Assembly: GCF_001042485.2 (NCBI RefSeq)
Contig: NZ_LBMN02000008.1
Coordinates: forward strand, 106,619 to 170,618
Source: Bacillus paralicheniformis
Lineage (GTDB): Bacteria > Bacillota > Bacilli > Bacillales > Bacillaceae
Direction of reading: 5' to 3'
DNA length: 64,000 nt
Under the pieces are notes generated by a model. That model was given only the letters and a program-made list of their open reading frames with translations, had not been told where the DNA came from and made no database searches. Numbering within the stretch: the first letter of the stretch is position 1; the number at the start of each line of letters is the position of its first letter. Of this stretch, positions 34,192-44,730 are shown in pieces. The position numbers were made by a program, and so were the translations under genes.

Positions 34192-34836
34192 ATGTTTAAA
34201 AAAACTTTATCGCTGGGTGCAATCCTAGCATCATTTTTGCTTTTCTCCGTGCCTGTCAGCGCACATGTCACGGTAAAACCGGCCGAATCAGCAGCAGGCT
34301 CATGGGAAACATACACCGTCAAAGTACCGGTTGAAAAAGACAACGCCACAACCAAGGTCGTTCTCAGCATGCCGGACGGTGTTGAATTTCAGCAGTATGA
34401 ACCGGTGCCGGGCTGGAAAACGAGCACTAAAACCGGCAAAAACGAAAAAGTGACAAGGGTGACGTGGGAAGCAAAAAACGGCGGCATTCAGCCTGGTGAA
34501 TTCCAGCAGTTTACCTTCACCGCCAAAAACCCTGACAAAGAACAAAAGGCCGCCTGGAACGCTTACCAATATTATAAAGACGGCACGATTGTCGAGTGGA
34601 CCGGTGATGAAAACGCCGATACCCCGCATGCGATCACAAGCATTGTCGACGCTGCAAAGCTCGGACACGAAACGGTTAACGCACACGGCGCTTCAACGAA
34701 ACAAAACACTGCCGCAGAAAATGAAGACGGTCAAGGAGGACAAGGGATTCAAACCGCTTCCCTCATCCTGTCGATCCTCGCCGTGCTTCTTGGGGGTGCT
34801 GCACTGCTCTTGACAGTGCGCAAAAAGAAATCGTAA
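34192..34836 (+). CDS. ycnI: DUF1775 copper-binding protein YcnI
   Basis: The 214-residue protein is exported and membrane-anchored. A signal peptide ends in VSA, so mature YcnI would begin HVTVKP; a first-residue His forms the Cu(II)-binding brace described for B. subtilis YcnI. The DUF1775 domain covers about 24-150, and a C-terminal helix (about 185-208) followed by RKKKS anchors it. AAAAAGGAG precedes the ATG at 34192. It is the last gene of the copper operon, before a strong terminator. Confidence 0.92.
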   Translation: MFKKTLSLGAILASFLLFSVPVSAHVTVKPAESAAGSWETYTVKVPVEKDNATTKVVLSMPDGVEFQQYEPVPGWKTSTKTGKNEKVTRVTWEAKNGGIQPGEFQQFTFTAKNPDKEQKAAWNAYQYYKDGTIVEWTGDENADTPHAITSIVDAAKLGHETVNAHGASTKQNTAAENEDGQGGQGIQTASLILSILAVLLGGAALLLTVRKKKS

Positions 34837-34841
34837 AAATG

Positions 34842-34874
34842 AAAGGCAGTCGGAAATATCCCGACTGCCTTTTT
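34842..34874. terminator. Bidirectional terminator after ycnI
   Basis: AAAGGCAGTCGG pairs with CCGACTGCCTTT, with T-runs on both strands. It ends ycnKJI and also the convergent lipoprotein gene. Confidence 0.9.
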
Positions 34875-34883
34875 GTACCCATT

Positions 34884-35375
34884 TCAGTCCGAATCCTGCA
34901 CAATCTGATAATACATGCCCGTTTTTTGATCGACCACCGGCTCTAAATAAAGCCCGTCATCAGTCTCAAATGTTCCATTCAGGCGAGCGGCATCCCCTGT
35001 ATATAACGTGTACTTTCTTCCCTTTGGCGTTGTGAACGGTGAAGAAGCTTCCGCATTCTCCGTTTCCGGGTGATCCGATTTTACAATGACATAATTCAAG
35101 TCGCGGTACCATTGATATTTGCCGTTTTCCCGTTTGATGTGAGCGAGGCAAATTCCCTCTCCCTCCGAATCGCCGAATCGAAAGACGACGACTTGTTCGC
35201 CGTTTAAATCGATTTTGTCTATAATATCGTCTTTTGTGATGTTCTCGTAACGAATACCGTCCTCAATCGCTTCCTGTTCGCTGTTCACCCTTTTGGTTTG
35301 TTTCTCAGCTTCTTGAGCGCTCGCACATCCGGCGAGCCAGATCACCAAGAAAAATAAAACTGTTCGTTTTTTCAT
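34884..35375 (-). CDS. Lipoprotein of unknown function
   Basis: The 163-residue protein has a signal peptide with lipobox LAGC (Cys17), so it should be lipid-anchored on the outer face of the membrane. The mature part is charged, starts with a Glu/Gln-rich linker and contains no motif I recognise; the region around 60-160 looks like a small beta-rich domain. It stands alone, convergent with the copper operon. Its presence between ycnI and gabD is not known to me from B. subtilis. Confidence 0.75.
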   Translation of the reverse strand: MKKRTVLFFLVIWLAGCASAQEAEKQTKRVNSEQEAIEDGIRYENITKDDIIDKIDLNGEQVVVFRFGDSEGEGICLAHIKRENGKYQWYRDLNYVIVKSDHPETENAEASSPFTTPKGRKYTLYTGDAARLNGTFETDDGLYLEPVVDQKTGMYYQIVQDSD

Positions 35376-35530
35376 CCGCTTCCTCCGACTTTAATTGTTT
35401 TAGGCCCTTATATGTATTCGGCCAGCGTTGAATATTTCCTCTGAAAGTTCCGAAGCAGCGATTCAAAAATCAGCCAATTTATCTTACAATAGAAAAAGTT
35501 CTGAATGATTGAGTGGGGAGAGATCGGAGT

Positions 35531-36415
35531 ATGAAAGTATCGGTTCTGTTTGTCTTGCTTGCGGCCATTTTATGGGGAACGACGGGAACAACCCAGGCGT
35601 TCGCGCCTGAAGAGGCGGCGCCTCTTGTGTTCGGCGCTGTCAGAATGGCGGTCGGCGGCATCACCCTGCTCTTGTTTGCGGCTTTGCGCGGTCAATTGAA
35701 ACACAGCGGCTGGCCCGTTAAAACACTGATCATCGCAGCATTGAGCATGGCATTTTACCAGCCTTTCTTTTTTTCAGCCGTCAGCCTGTCAGGGATCGCT
35801 GTCGGAACGGTCGTCGCCATCGGCAGCGCTCCGATTATCGCCGGCTGCCTTGAATGGCTCGTGTTCAAAAAAGTTCCGCAGACGAAATGGTGGATCGCAA
35901 CGGCTGCAGCGATAGCAGGCGTATCCTTATTATTCATCCCCTCCGCCTCATCGGGCGGGAGCTTTCTCGGCATACTGCTCGCACTCGGCGCCGGTCTTTC
36001 CTTTGCCGTCTACACGCTGACAAGCAAAAAGCTCCTGCAAAAGCAAAAGCCGGAGGCTGTCACAGGCACCGTGTTCTTTTTAAGCGCTGTATTGCTTGCC
36101 CCGTTGTTGTTTCTGTACGATATGAGCTGGATCTTATCGGTTCCGGGAATGGCTGTCAGCCTCTATATCGGCGTCATTGCAACCGGGGCCGCGTACCTGT
36201 TATTTACGACAGGATTGGCAAAAGTGCCAGCCTCAACGGCGGTGACGCTGTCGCTGGCTGAACCGCTCACAGCGTCGCTTTTGGGAACCGTGCTTGTCAG
36301 AGAATCGCTGCCTCTTGTTTCCTGGGCCGGGATCGCACTGCTTCTGCTGGGCATTTTTTATATTTCCTATCAGCCCAAAAAGAATAAAATAAACGCTGAA
36401 CAGGTGAAAGCGTAA
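35531..36415 (+). CDS. EamA/DMT-family permease
   Basis: This 294-residue membrane protein has ten predicted helices in two EamA repeats (about 1-135 and 145-285). The drug/metabolite transporter superfamily mostly exports amino acids or other metabolites; the substrate cannot be told. The ATG at 35531 follows GGAGAGATCGGAG; an in-frame GTG 18 bases upstream overlaps that site. It is a single-gene unit convergent with gabD. YcxC-like proteins are the closest type I recall, but the location differs, so no symbol is given. Confidence 0.82.
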   Translation: MKVSVLFVLLAAILWGTTGTTQAFAPEEAAPLVFGAVRMAVGGITLLLFAALRGQLKHSGWPVKTLIIAALSMAFYQPFFFSAVSLSGIAVGTVVAIGSAPIIAGCLEWLVFKKVPQTKWWIATAAAIAGVSLLFIPSASSGGSFLGILLALGAGLSFAVYTLTSKKLLQKQKPEAVTGTVFFLSAVLLAPLLFLYDMSWILSVPGMAVSLYIGVIATGAAYLLFTTGLAKVPASTAVTLSLAEPLTASLLGTVLVRESLPLVSWAGIALLLLGIFYISYQPKKNKINAEQVKA

Positions 36416-36448
36416 AAAAACCCGCCCGTGGGTATGCGGGCGGGTTTT
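36414..36448. terminator. Bidirectional terminator between the EamA gene and gabD
   Basis: ACCCGCCCG pairs with CGGGCGGGT, flanked by an A-run and a T-run. It serves both converging genes. Confidence 0.9.
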
Positions 36449-36460
36449 CATGCTGTCTTG

Positions 36461-37855
36461 TTATTCATCCAAACCGATGGACAAATATTTCGTTTCCAAA
36501 TACGGCTCGATGCCTTCCTGTCCGCCTTCGCGTCCGATGCCGCTTTCCTTCATGCCGCCGAAAGGCGCTTGAACGGTTGACGGTCCGCCGTCATTCCAGC
36601 CGAGAATGCCGTAATCTAGATTTTCGGATAAATAGATGCCGCGGCGGTAGTTTTCCGTAAAGAAGTATGCCGCTAAACCGTAAGGCGTATCATTGGCGAG
36701 CTTGACCGCTTCGTCCAGCGTCTTAAAAGTCGTAATCGGCGCAACGGGACCGAATGTTTCCTCATGCATGATCGTCATTGAAGGATCAACATCTGTCAGC
36801 ACTGTCGGGTGGACAAAGTAGCATGATTTCTCATCATCGCTTTCGTATTCAGCGCCGATGAGAACTTTTGCCCCTTTATTCACCGCGTCATTGATTTGGT
36901 CGACGATTTTTTGGAAGCCGTTTTTATTGATGACCGGGCCGATTGATACACCTTCTTCAAGTCCGTTCCCGACTTTCAGCTTGGCAACTTCGGCGCGGAG
37001 TTTTTCTGCAAATTCATCCTTAACCGATTCATGAACGATCAGACGGTTTGCACAGACGCACGTTTGTCCGGCATTCCTGTATTTCGACAGCATCGTCTGT
37101 TGAACGGCGAGGTCAATGTTGGCATCTTCATCAACGATCAGCGGGGCATGGCCGCCAAGCTCCATTGACACATGCTTCACCGTCTCGGCGCTGTTTTTCA
37201 TTAAATGTTTGCCGACAGGCGTAGATCCGGTGAACGTAATTTTGCGGATCAGCGGATGGCTTGTAAAAATAGAACCGATCTCTTTTCCATCGCCGATCAC
37301 ACACTGAAGGACGTCTTTCGGAATACCCGCTTCGTGGCCGAGGCGAACGAGCTCAAGCGCCGTTAAAGGCGTGTCAGGCGCCGGCTTGATGATAAAGGTA
37401 CAGCCCGCCGCCAAGGCCGGCGCCGCTTTTCTCGTGATCATCGCCGCCGGAAAGTTCCACGGGGTAATCGCCGCAACAGGACCGACCCCCTGGCGCGTGA
37501 CGATGATGCGCTTGTTCGTCACAGATGCGGGAACCGTTCTTCCGTAAATGCGTTTCGCTTCCTCCGCATACCATTCGATATAGCCGGCGCTATATATGAC
37601 TTCGCCTTGTGCCTCGGCATACGGCTTGCCGTTTTCAAGCGTAATCAATTTTGCCAGCTCGTCCTTCTGCTCCACAATCAAATCGAACCATTTTTTCAGT
37701 AAGCCCGCTCGTTCTGAAGCCGATGTTTTCGACCATTTTTGAAATGCTTCATGCGAGCGTACGACTGCCTCTTCGACTTCTTTTGCGGATTGCTGGGGAA
37801 CCGATTTGATTTTTTCTCCAGTCGCAGGATTATATACTTCTAGCATGCTGGTCAT
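36461..37855 (-). CDS. gabD: Succinate-semialdehyde dehydrogenase
   Basis: GabD oxidises succinate semialdehyde, the product of GabT, to succinate. This 464-residue aldehyde dehydrogenase has the catalytic Glu in [10 protein letters not shown], catalytic Cys in [11 protein letters not shown], and the PWNFP motif of the cofactor site. It starts inside the end of the permease gene (26-base overlap) with a GGGGAGGAG ribosome site. It is the last gene of gabT-permease-gabD and is followed by a strong terminator. Confidence 0.94.
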   Translation of the reverse strand: MTSMLEVYNPATGEKIKSVPQQSAKEVEEAVVRSHEAFQKWSKTSASERAGLLKKWFDLIVEQKDELAKLITLENGKPYAEAQGEVIYSAGYIEWYAEEAKRIYGRTVPASVTNKRIIVTRQGVGPVAAITPWNFPAAMITRKAAPALAAGCTFIIKPAPDTPLTALELVRLGHEAGIPKDVLQCVIGDGKEIGSIFTSHPLIRKITFTGSTPVGKHLMKNSAETVKHVSMELGGHAPLIVDEDANIDLAVQQTMLSKYRNAGQTCVCANRLIVHESVKDEFAEKLRAEVAKLKVGNGLEEGVSIGPVINKNGFQKIVDQINDAVNKGAKVLIGAEYESDDEKSCYFVHPTVLTDVDPSMTIMHEETFGPVAPITTFKTLDEAVKLANDTPYGLAAYFFTENYRRGIYLSENLDYGILGWNDGGPSTVQAPFGGMKESGIGREGGQEGIEPYLETKYLSIGLDE

Positions 37856-39221
37856 GTTGAATCTCCTCCCCTTTACGTTTTGAACTGCTGTTGAATAAAA
37901 GAAAACCGATCAATGTCCATCCCGCCAAGATCAGCCATTCATACGGCCATGTGAGCGCGGCCGGCATACCTGGCAAATAAAAGGCGAGAAAGATAACACT
38001 TAAGAGAATAGCAGATATACCCGTCGTTTTCCACTTATTGATTTTATACGGTCTGTTTAAATCCGGCTCTGTCTTTCTCAGCTTCATGAATGCAATCGAG
38101 ACGATCAAATATCCGACTATAATACCTGTTCCCCCTGCATTGACGATCCAAACAAGGGCAGGGCGCCCGAGCAGCGGCGCAAAAAACGCCAGCGCTCCCA
38201 GAAACAAAATCGCGTTCGTCGGTGTTTTATACTTCGGATGGATGAAACCGAACCATTTCGGCACCATGCCTTTTTCCGACATCGCAAACAGAATGCGGCT
38301 CGCGCCGATGATAAATGCGTTCCAGCTCGTAATGATGCCGGCGACTCCGCCAAGGACAAGCACCGTGCCGAACAGCTGGTTCCCGAGCAGATTGACCATG
38401 GCATCCGCGGTCGCCAAAGAAGTCGTTGCAAGCTCGCTTTCTGACAGCCCCATCGTCACCCCGAATACAATCAGCAAATAAAACAAGACCGCACTGACGA
38501 TCGAAATAATCAAAATTTTGCCGATAATTTTTTTCGGAGCATTAATTTCAGCCGCAACCTGAGGGATGACGTCAAATCCGACAAACAGAAACGGAATCAT
38601 GACGAGGACGGACATCATCCCGGAAAATCCGTCTTTAAAAAGGGGCTGCATATGTTCAACATTACCGTTGACCAAGGCGCCGCCCAAAAGGAGAAAGCCT
38701 GTGGCGATAATCGCGATCGTAAAAACTGACTGAAAAATCGCGGCCGGCTTGACGCCGAAGTAATTGAGCGCGGTCAGGACGACCGCACCCCCTGAACCGA
38801 TCAACACCCAAGTGACATACACGTCCCAGCCGCTTAGCGACCAGAGAAAGCCCTGATGTTCGACAGGCAGGACGTAATCAATGACGGTCGGCAATGCGAC
38901 CGCCTCAAATGTAATTACCGAAACATAGCCGAAAAGCACACCCCAAGCCGCGACAAAAGCCGTTTTTCGGCCGAACGCCCTGTAGACGAATATCAAGCCG
39001 CCTCCCGTTTCAGGGATGGCGGAAGACAGCTCCGCGTACGTTAACCCGATTAAGATGACGAGAATGCCGCCGATGATAAACGCGACGGTGCTGCCCATAA
39101 AGCCGGCTGTCGAAATCCAGTCGCCGGAAAGGACGACCCAGCCCCAGCCGAGCATCGCCCCGATCGCTAAAAATAGCACATCCGTCTGCGACATCGTTTT
39201 TTTCATTTGCTGTTTTCCCAT
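37830..39221 (-). CDS. APC-family amino acid permease, probable GABA transporter
   Basis: This 463-residue permease has about 12 helices and APC superfamily features ([16 protein letters not shown] in helix 1, [19 protein letters not shown] in helix 3). It lies between gabT and gabD, so uptake of GABA is the likely role, but that is inferred from context alone. The ATG at 39221 follows AAAGGGGCGG. In B. subtilis gabT and gabD are adjacent and the GABA permease GabP is encoded elsewhere, so this arrangement differs. Confidence 0.85.
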   Translation of the reverse strand: MGKQQMKKTMSQTDVLFLAIGAMLGWGWVVLSGDWISTAGFMGSTVAFIIGGILVILIGLTYAELSSAIPETGGGLIFVYRAFGRKTAFVAAWGVLFGYVSVITFEAVALPTVIDYVLPVEHQGFLWSLSGWDVYVTWVLIGSGGAVVLTALNYFGVKPAAIFQSVFTIAIIATGFLLLGGALVNGNVEHMQPLFKDGFSGMMSVLVMIPFLFVGFDVIPQVAAEINAPKKIIGKILIISIVSAVLFYLLIVFGVTMGLSESELATTSLATADAMVNLLGNQLFGTVLVLGGVAGIITSWNAFIIGASRILFAMSEKGMVPKWFGFIHPKYKTPTNAILFLGALAFFAPLLGRPALVWIVNAGGTGIIVGYLIVSIAFMKLRKTEPDLNRPYKINKWKTTGISAILLSVIFLAFYLPGMPAALTWPYEWLILAGWTLIGFLLFNSSSKRKGEEIQHDQHARSI

Positions 39222-39254
39222 CAAAATCCGCCCCTTCTTTTAGAAGATGTCAAA

Positions 39255-40568
39255 CTAGAGCTGTTCCAGCGCTTCTTCGATGATGCCGAGTCCTTCCTCA
39301 AGCAATTGATCAGTAATGACGAGCGGAGACAGAAAACGGATAATGTTGCCATTGATTCCTGCCGTCAACAAGAGCAGGCCGTGTTCATTGGCGTACTTAG
39401 CAATCTTGGCCGCAGCTGCTTTGTCCGGCTCCCGCGTCTTTTCGTCCCGGACAATTTCAATCGCCGCCATCGCGCCAAGTCTGCGGACTTCCCCAATCTG
39501 CGGAAATTTCATCTTCCATTCAAGCGCCCGCTCTTCGATGGCTTTACCGATTTCTTCAGAGCGCTTGTTGAGCTGTTCCGATTCGATAATATCGAGCACT
39601 GCCAAAGCGGCTGCGCACCCAAGCGGACTTCCGGCATATGTGCCCCCGAGTTCCCCCGGGTCCGCCGCATCAAGCATTTCCGCCCGGCCGATGACACCGC
39701 TGAGCGGAACGCCGGCAGCCAGTGATTTTGACACCGTCACAAGGTCAGGAACGACATCAAAATGCTCAATCGCAAAATATTTGCCCGTTCTGGAAAAGCC
39801 TGTTTGGATCTCATCGGCGACAAAAACGATGCCGTGTTTTTGACAGAAGGCTGCGACATGCTGCACAAACCGTTTGGAAGGAATAATAAATCCTCCTTCT
39901 CCCTGCACCGGCTCCATGACAACGCACGCGACCGTCTCCGGAGCAACAGACGAGACGAAGAATTCGTCAAACGCCTGAATCACCATGTCATCGTAGCTTT
40001 CATCAGTCATCCCTTCAGGCTTTCTATAGTAGTAAGGAAACGGCGCCTGATATACTTCAGGTGCAAAAGGACCGAATCCGAATTTGTATGGTTTCACCTT
40101 GCTCGTCATGCTCATCGTCATGTTTGTGCGCCCGTGGAATCCGCGGGTAAAAGAAACGACGGCTTGACGCTTCGTATATTTTCTGGATATTTTTACGGCG
40201 TTTTCGACGGCTTCCGCCCCCGAGTTCAGGAAAATCGCTTTTTTCTCATGGGCGCCCGGCGCAAGCCGGCATAGCTTTTCCGCCAATTCGATATAGGCCT
40301 GATACATCATGACGTTAAAACCGGGATGAATGAGCTGTTCGGCCTGCTGCTTGACAGCTTCTACAACTTTCGGATGTGAATGCCCGACATTTAATGTGCC
40401 GATCGCCCCGGCAAAATCGATAAAACGGCGCCCGTCAATATCATATAAAACGGCACCTTCCCCTTTAGCGGCCAGATGACGGTTTCCGTTGGAGACACCC
40501 CTTGCCACGAATTGATCCCGTTTGGCTTGCCAATCTTCCGTTGTGAATGCTTTTGTGTTCAGACTCAT
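39255..40568 (-). CDS. gabT: 4-aminobutyrate aminotransferase
   Basis: GabT transfers the amino group of GABA to 2-oxoglutarate, giving succinate semialdehyde and glutamate. The 437-residue class III PLP enzyme has the cofactor Asp in VADEIQTGFSRTG and the PLP Lys in TVSKSLAAG. The ATG at 40568 follows GGGGGAGAG. It is the first gene of the operon, divergent from gabR, with GabR-like half sites between them. Transcription should be induced by GABA through GabR. Confidence 0.94.
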   Translation of the reverse strand: MSLNTKAFTTEDWQAKRDQFVARGVSNGNRHLAAKGEGAVLYDIDGRRFIDFAGAIGTLNVGHSHPKVVEAVKQQAEQLIHPGFNVMMYQAYIELAEKLCRLAPGAHEKKAIFLNSGAEAVENAVKISRKYTKRQAVVSFTRGFHGRTNMTMSMTSKVKPYKFGFGPFAPEVYQAPFPYYYRKPEGMTDESYDDMVIQAFDEFFVSSVAPETVACVVMEPVQGEGGFIIPSKRFVQHVAAFCQKHGIVFVADEIQTGFSRTGKYFAIEHFDVVPDLVTVSKSLAAGVPLSGVIGRAEMLDAADPGELGGTYAGSPLGCAAALAVLDIIESEQLNKRSEEIGKAIEERALEWKMKFPQIGEVRRLGAMAAIEIVRDEKTREPDKAAAAKIAKYANEHGLLLLTAGINGNIIRFLSPLVITDQLLEEGLGIIEEALEQL

Positions 40569-40615
40569 AAAAAATCTCTCCCCCACTCTTATTTCTTATA
40601 ATTCTGAATATTTTT

Positions 40616-42099
<1,484 letters not shown>

Positions 42100-42101
<2 letters not shown>

Positions 42102-42132
42102 AAAATACCGGCAGGTTCGCTCCTGCCGGTAT
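42100..42132. terminator. Terminator between gabR and the arsR-type gene
   Basis: ATACCGGCAGG pairs with CCTGCCGGTAT around a 6-base loop. The T-run is on the minus strand, so it best fits the arsR-type gene; gabR ends against the same hairpin. Confidence 0.8.
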
Positions 42133-42165
42133 CAGCTTGGCTTTAGAAAGCCAACGTCTGCCCGT

Positions 42166-42462
42166 TTACCACCGTTCCTTTTCTACCTGGAGAACCGCCT
42201 CAATCAGTCCCGGAAACTGCTCCTCCAATTCCCGTTTGCAGAGGGAGTAATAATGATGCTTCCCTTCAATGCGGACTTTGAGCAGTCCCGCTTCTCTCAG
42301 CACCTTGAAATGGTGGGACAGCGTAGACTTTGCGATATTGAGATTTGTGCATGTACCGCACGTTTTCTCGGCTGTGTCAGCCAGGGCTTTGACAATCTCA
42401 AGCCTGTATGGATCACTCAAGGCATGGAGAACAGATATTAACTTCATTTCATTTGTTTTCAT
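42166..42462 (-). CDS. ArsR-family regulator with CxxC motif
   Basis: The 98-residue winged-helix protein of the ArsR/SmtB family has its recognition helix around [17 protein letters not shown]. Cys35 and Cys38 (TCGTC) lie just before it, where E. coli ArsR has its metalloid-binding Cys pair, and a third Cys is near residue 75. It could sense a metal(loid), an electrophile or redox change. It is divergent from ycnE-ycnD, whose products look like quinone/nitro-compound enzymes, so it probably controls them. The ribosome site at the ATG is weak. Confidence 0.82.
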   Translation of the reverse strand: MKTNEMKLISVLHALSDPYRLEIVKALADTAEKTCGTCTNLNIAKSTLSHHFKVLREAGLLKVRIEGKHHYYSLCKRELEEQFPGLIEAVLQVEKERW

Positions 42463-42551
42463 GGGTTAAATGTATCATAATCCTAACTTCAAGACAATTC
42501 GTCAAGAAGGCAAATAGGTTGCCGCCAAAGCAAAGACATGTTACGATGCAA

Positions 42552-42573
42552 TTGTTCGATGATTTTCGAACAA
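42552..42573. promoter_or_regulatory. Inverted repeat upstream of ycnE
   Basis: TTGTTCGA and TCGAACAA form perfect 8-base arms around a 6-base gap, between the arsR-type gene and ycnE. It is a likely operator for the neighbouring ArsR-type regulator. Confidence 0.55.
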
Positions 42574-42639
42574 TCAATTCAATGTGTATACAACGTACAC
42601 GCAAAGGAATTCTAAATGACATGACGGAGGTTTGAACCG

Positions 42640-42927
42640 ATGATCGTATTGCAAGCCTATATGAAAGTAAAACCAGAAAAACGCAACGCCTTTCTCGAAA
42701 GCGTACAACCGCTGCTTAAACATTCAAGAGCTGAAGCCGGCAATGCCCAATACCAGCTGTTTGAAGATACCGAACATGCCAATACATTTGTCATGCTTGA
42801 GCAATGGAAAGATCAAAACGCAATTGACGCCCATAATCAGACAGAGCATTTTCAAGCTTTCGTTCAAGCCGCGGGCGACCTTTTATCAGAACCGCTGAAT
42901 GTGGTTAAAACGCACACACCGGATTAA
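42640..42927 (+). CDS. ycnE: Antibiotic biosynthesis monooxygenase-domain protein YcnE
   Basis: The 95-residue protein has a ferredoxin-like ABM dimer fold. Typical features are the N-terminal strand VLQAYMKVKPEK and the stretch ANTFVMLEQWKD. Family members act as quinol monooxygenases or as small stress proteins. GACGGAGG precedes the ATG. It is followed after 18 bases by ycnD, so the two form an operon, probably for handling quinones or nitroaromatics. Confidence 0.9.
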   Translation: MIVLQAYMKVKPEKRNAFLESVQPLLKHSRAEAGNAQYQLFEDTEHANTFVMLEQWKDQNAIDAHNQTEHFQAFVQAAGDLLSEPLNVVKTHTPD

Positions 42928-42945
42928 AGAAAGGATGACGTTTAA

Positions 42946-43683
42946 ATGAATGAAGTATTGAAATCATTGACAGACCATAGATCGATTCGCAGCTATACAG
43001 ATGAGTCCGTGAACCCTGAACAGCTGGACAAGATCATTCAAGCCGTTCAAGCCGCACCGACTTCAATCAACGGCCAGCAGGTCACCGTGATTACGGTTCA
43101 AGATGAAGAACGGAAAAAGAAAATCGCCGAATTGGCCGGCGGACAGGTCTGGATCGAGCAGGCCCCCGTTTTCCTTTTGTTCTGCGCGGACTTCAACCGT
43201 GCGAAAATCGCCCTTGAGAAAAACGGCGAAACGCTTGCGATCACAGACGGAATGGAATCCGTGCTTGTCGGAGCTGTCGACGCAGGCATCGCTCTCGGTA
43301 CGGCCACAGCGGCCGCTGAATCGATGGGGCTTGGCACTGTGCCGATCGGCGCTGTCCGCGGCCGTGCAGAAGAGCTGATCGAGCTGCTCAATATTCCCGA
43401 ATACGTCTTCCCTGTCGCAGGGCTTGTCGTCGGCCATCCGGCGGACCGCTCCGCGAAAAAGCCGCGACTTCCTGAACAAGCGGTAAGGCACAGCGAAACC
43501 TATCAACCTGACTTAAAACCGCTGATCGACGCGTACGATGAAGAAATATCCGAATACATGACAAAACGGACAAACGGACAGGAAACAAGAAACTGGTCTC
43601 AGGGCATATCCGCTTATTACAATAAAGTGTATTATCCTCACATCCGTGAGATGCTTGAGAAACAAGGATTTAAACTCAAATAG
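42946..43683 (+). CDS. ycnD: FMN-dependent NADPH oxidoreductase (NfsA/NfrA2-like)
   Basis: This 245-residue nitroreductase-family flavoprotein resembles NfrA and NfsA. FMN-contact segments DHRSIRSYTDE at the N terminus and AAPTSINGQQVTVI near 45 are visible, and VVGHPADRSAKKPRLP near 165-185 is typical of NfrA-type enzymes. It reduces nitroaromatics, quinones and free flavins with NADPH in related species. It is the second gene of ycnE-ycnD, before a terminator. Confidence 0.93.
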   Translation: MNEVLKSLTDHRSIRSYTDESVNPEQLDKIIQAVQAAPTSINGQQVTVITVQDEERKKKIAELAGGQVWIEQAPVFLLFCADFNRAKIALEKNGETLAITDGMESVLVGAVDAGIALGTATAAAESMGLGTVPIGAVRGRAEELIELLNIPEYVFPVAGLVVGHPADRSAKKPRLPEQAVRHSETYQPDLKPLIDAYDEEISEYMTKRTNGQETRNWSQGISAYYNKVYYPHIREMLEKQGFKLK

Positions 43684-43690
43684 ATACTTT

Positions 43691-43718
43691 AGGCTATCGG
43701 TGATCGATAGCCTTTTTT
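43691..43718 (+). terminator. Terminator after ycnD
   Basis: AGGCTATCG pairs with CGATAGCCT and is followed by a run of T. Confidence 0.9.
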
Positions 43719-43793
43719 CATGCGTTCCATTCCACATTTCGATGAGCATCGAAGGTCTTTACCTTTACACTATGTAAAAAAGGAGTGGAACAC

Positions 43794-44636
43794 ATGAAAC
43801 CATTTGCAAAATATAAAGCATTTCTAGACCTCCATCATCAGTCAGGCCCGTTCGTTCTGCCGAATGCCTGGGATGCGGCCAGCGCCAAAGCGTTTCAAAA
43901 CTGCGGTTTTAAAGCAGTCGGCACAACCAGCGCCGGAATTGCCATGTCCCTCGGCTATCCCGACGGCGAACATCTCCCTTTTGAAACATTGCTTTCCGTC
44001 CTGAAAACCATCACGGATGCCGTCGATATTCCCGTCAGCGCAGATCTTGAAGCGGGTTACGGCCAATCACCGGAAGCAGTTGCTGAAAACGCAAAAAAAG
44101 CCGCAGCGGCCGGCGTTGTCGGTATGAATATTGAAGACGGAACGAAAGACCCCTGCCGGCCGCTTTGTGATGCAACATTAATGGAAGAAAAAATTGCGGC
44201 TGTCAAAAAACTGAACCTTCCTGTTTTAATCAATGCCCGCACGGATGTATACTGGCTCAATGCAGACGCTCCCGGTTCCCGGCTTCAAACAGCCGTCCGG
44301 CGGGCAAATCGGTACAGACAAGCAGGCGCGAACTGCATATTTATCCCCGGAGCCAATGATACAGGCACCATTGCCGGGCTGAGAAAAGATATACCCGGAC
44401 CACTCAACGTACTGGCCGGCTCACACACTCCCTCTTTACAAATTCTTTCCGAACTGGGGATCGAAAGAATCAGCTGCGGATCCGCCCCGTTCAGAGCCGC
44501 CCTGTCGCTGGTGAAAAAGATCGGTGAAGACATCATCACCCGCGGCTCCTTCAGTCATATGACGGACGGAGTCCTTTCATACGGCGAAGCTGCCGATTGG
44601 ATCAGCCTTCATCGTAACCCAAAACAAAATCGTTGA
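43794..44636 (+). CDS. Isocitrate lyase / PEP mutase family enzyme
   Basis: This 280-residue TIM-barrel enzyme belongs to the isocitrate lyase/phosphoenolpyruvate mutase superfamily. Family landmarks are VLPNAWDAASAKAF near the N terminus, VSADLEAGYG, the Mg-binding MNIEDGTKDP and LINARTDVYW. Such proteins cleave or form C-C or C-P bonds of 2-oxo acids (carboxyphosphonoenolpyruvate mutase, oxaloacetate hydrolase, methylisocitrate lyase); the substrate here is unknown. No phosphonate genes are nearby. The ATG at 43794 follows AAAGGAG. It sits as a single gene between ycnD and ycnC. Confidence 0.85.
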   Translation: MKPFAKYKAFLDLHHQSGPFVLPNAWDAASAKAFQNCGFKAVGTTSAGIAMSLGYPDGEHLPFETLLSVLKTITDAVDIPVSADLEAGYGQSPEAVAENAKKAAAAGVVGMNIEDGTKDPCRPLCDATLMEEKIAAVKKLNLPVLINARTDVYWLNADAPGSRLQTAVRRANRYRQAGANCIFIPGANDTGTIAGLRKDIPGPLNVLAGSHTPSLQILSELGIERISCGSAPFRAALSLVKKIGEDIITRGSFSHMTDGVLSYGEAADWISLHRNPKQNR

Positions 44637-44661
44637 CCTAAACAGTTCGGTCTGTTAATAT
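44633..44661 (+). promoter_or_regulatory. Sigma-A promoter of ycnC with operator-like symmetry
   Basis: TTGACC and TAATAT are separated by exactly 17 bases. The spacer contains the inverted repeat AACAG-N6-CTGTT, a possible autoregulatory TetR operator. The -35 overlaps the stop codon of the preceding gene. Confidence 0.7.
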
Positions 44662-44673
44662 TTCATTTATGAA

Positions 44674-44704
44674 AACTCATGGGTTTTTTCGTAACCCATG
44701 AGTT
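44674..44704 (+). other. Perfect hairpin in the ycnC leader
   Basis: AACTCATGGGTT and AACCCATGAGTT form a 12-bp perfect stem with a 7-base loop, 27 bases before the ycnC start codon. It is followed by a weak T-rich stretch. It could terminate the upstream gene or attenuate the ycnC-ycnB transcript. Confidence 0.6.
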
Positions 44705-44730
44705 TTATCATTGCGAAAGAAGGAGCCGGA

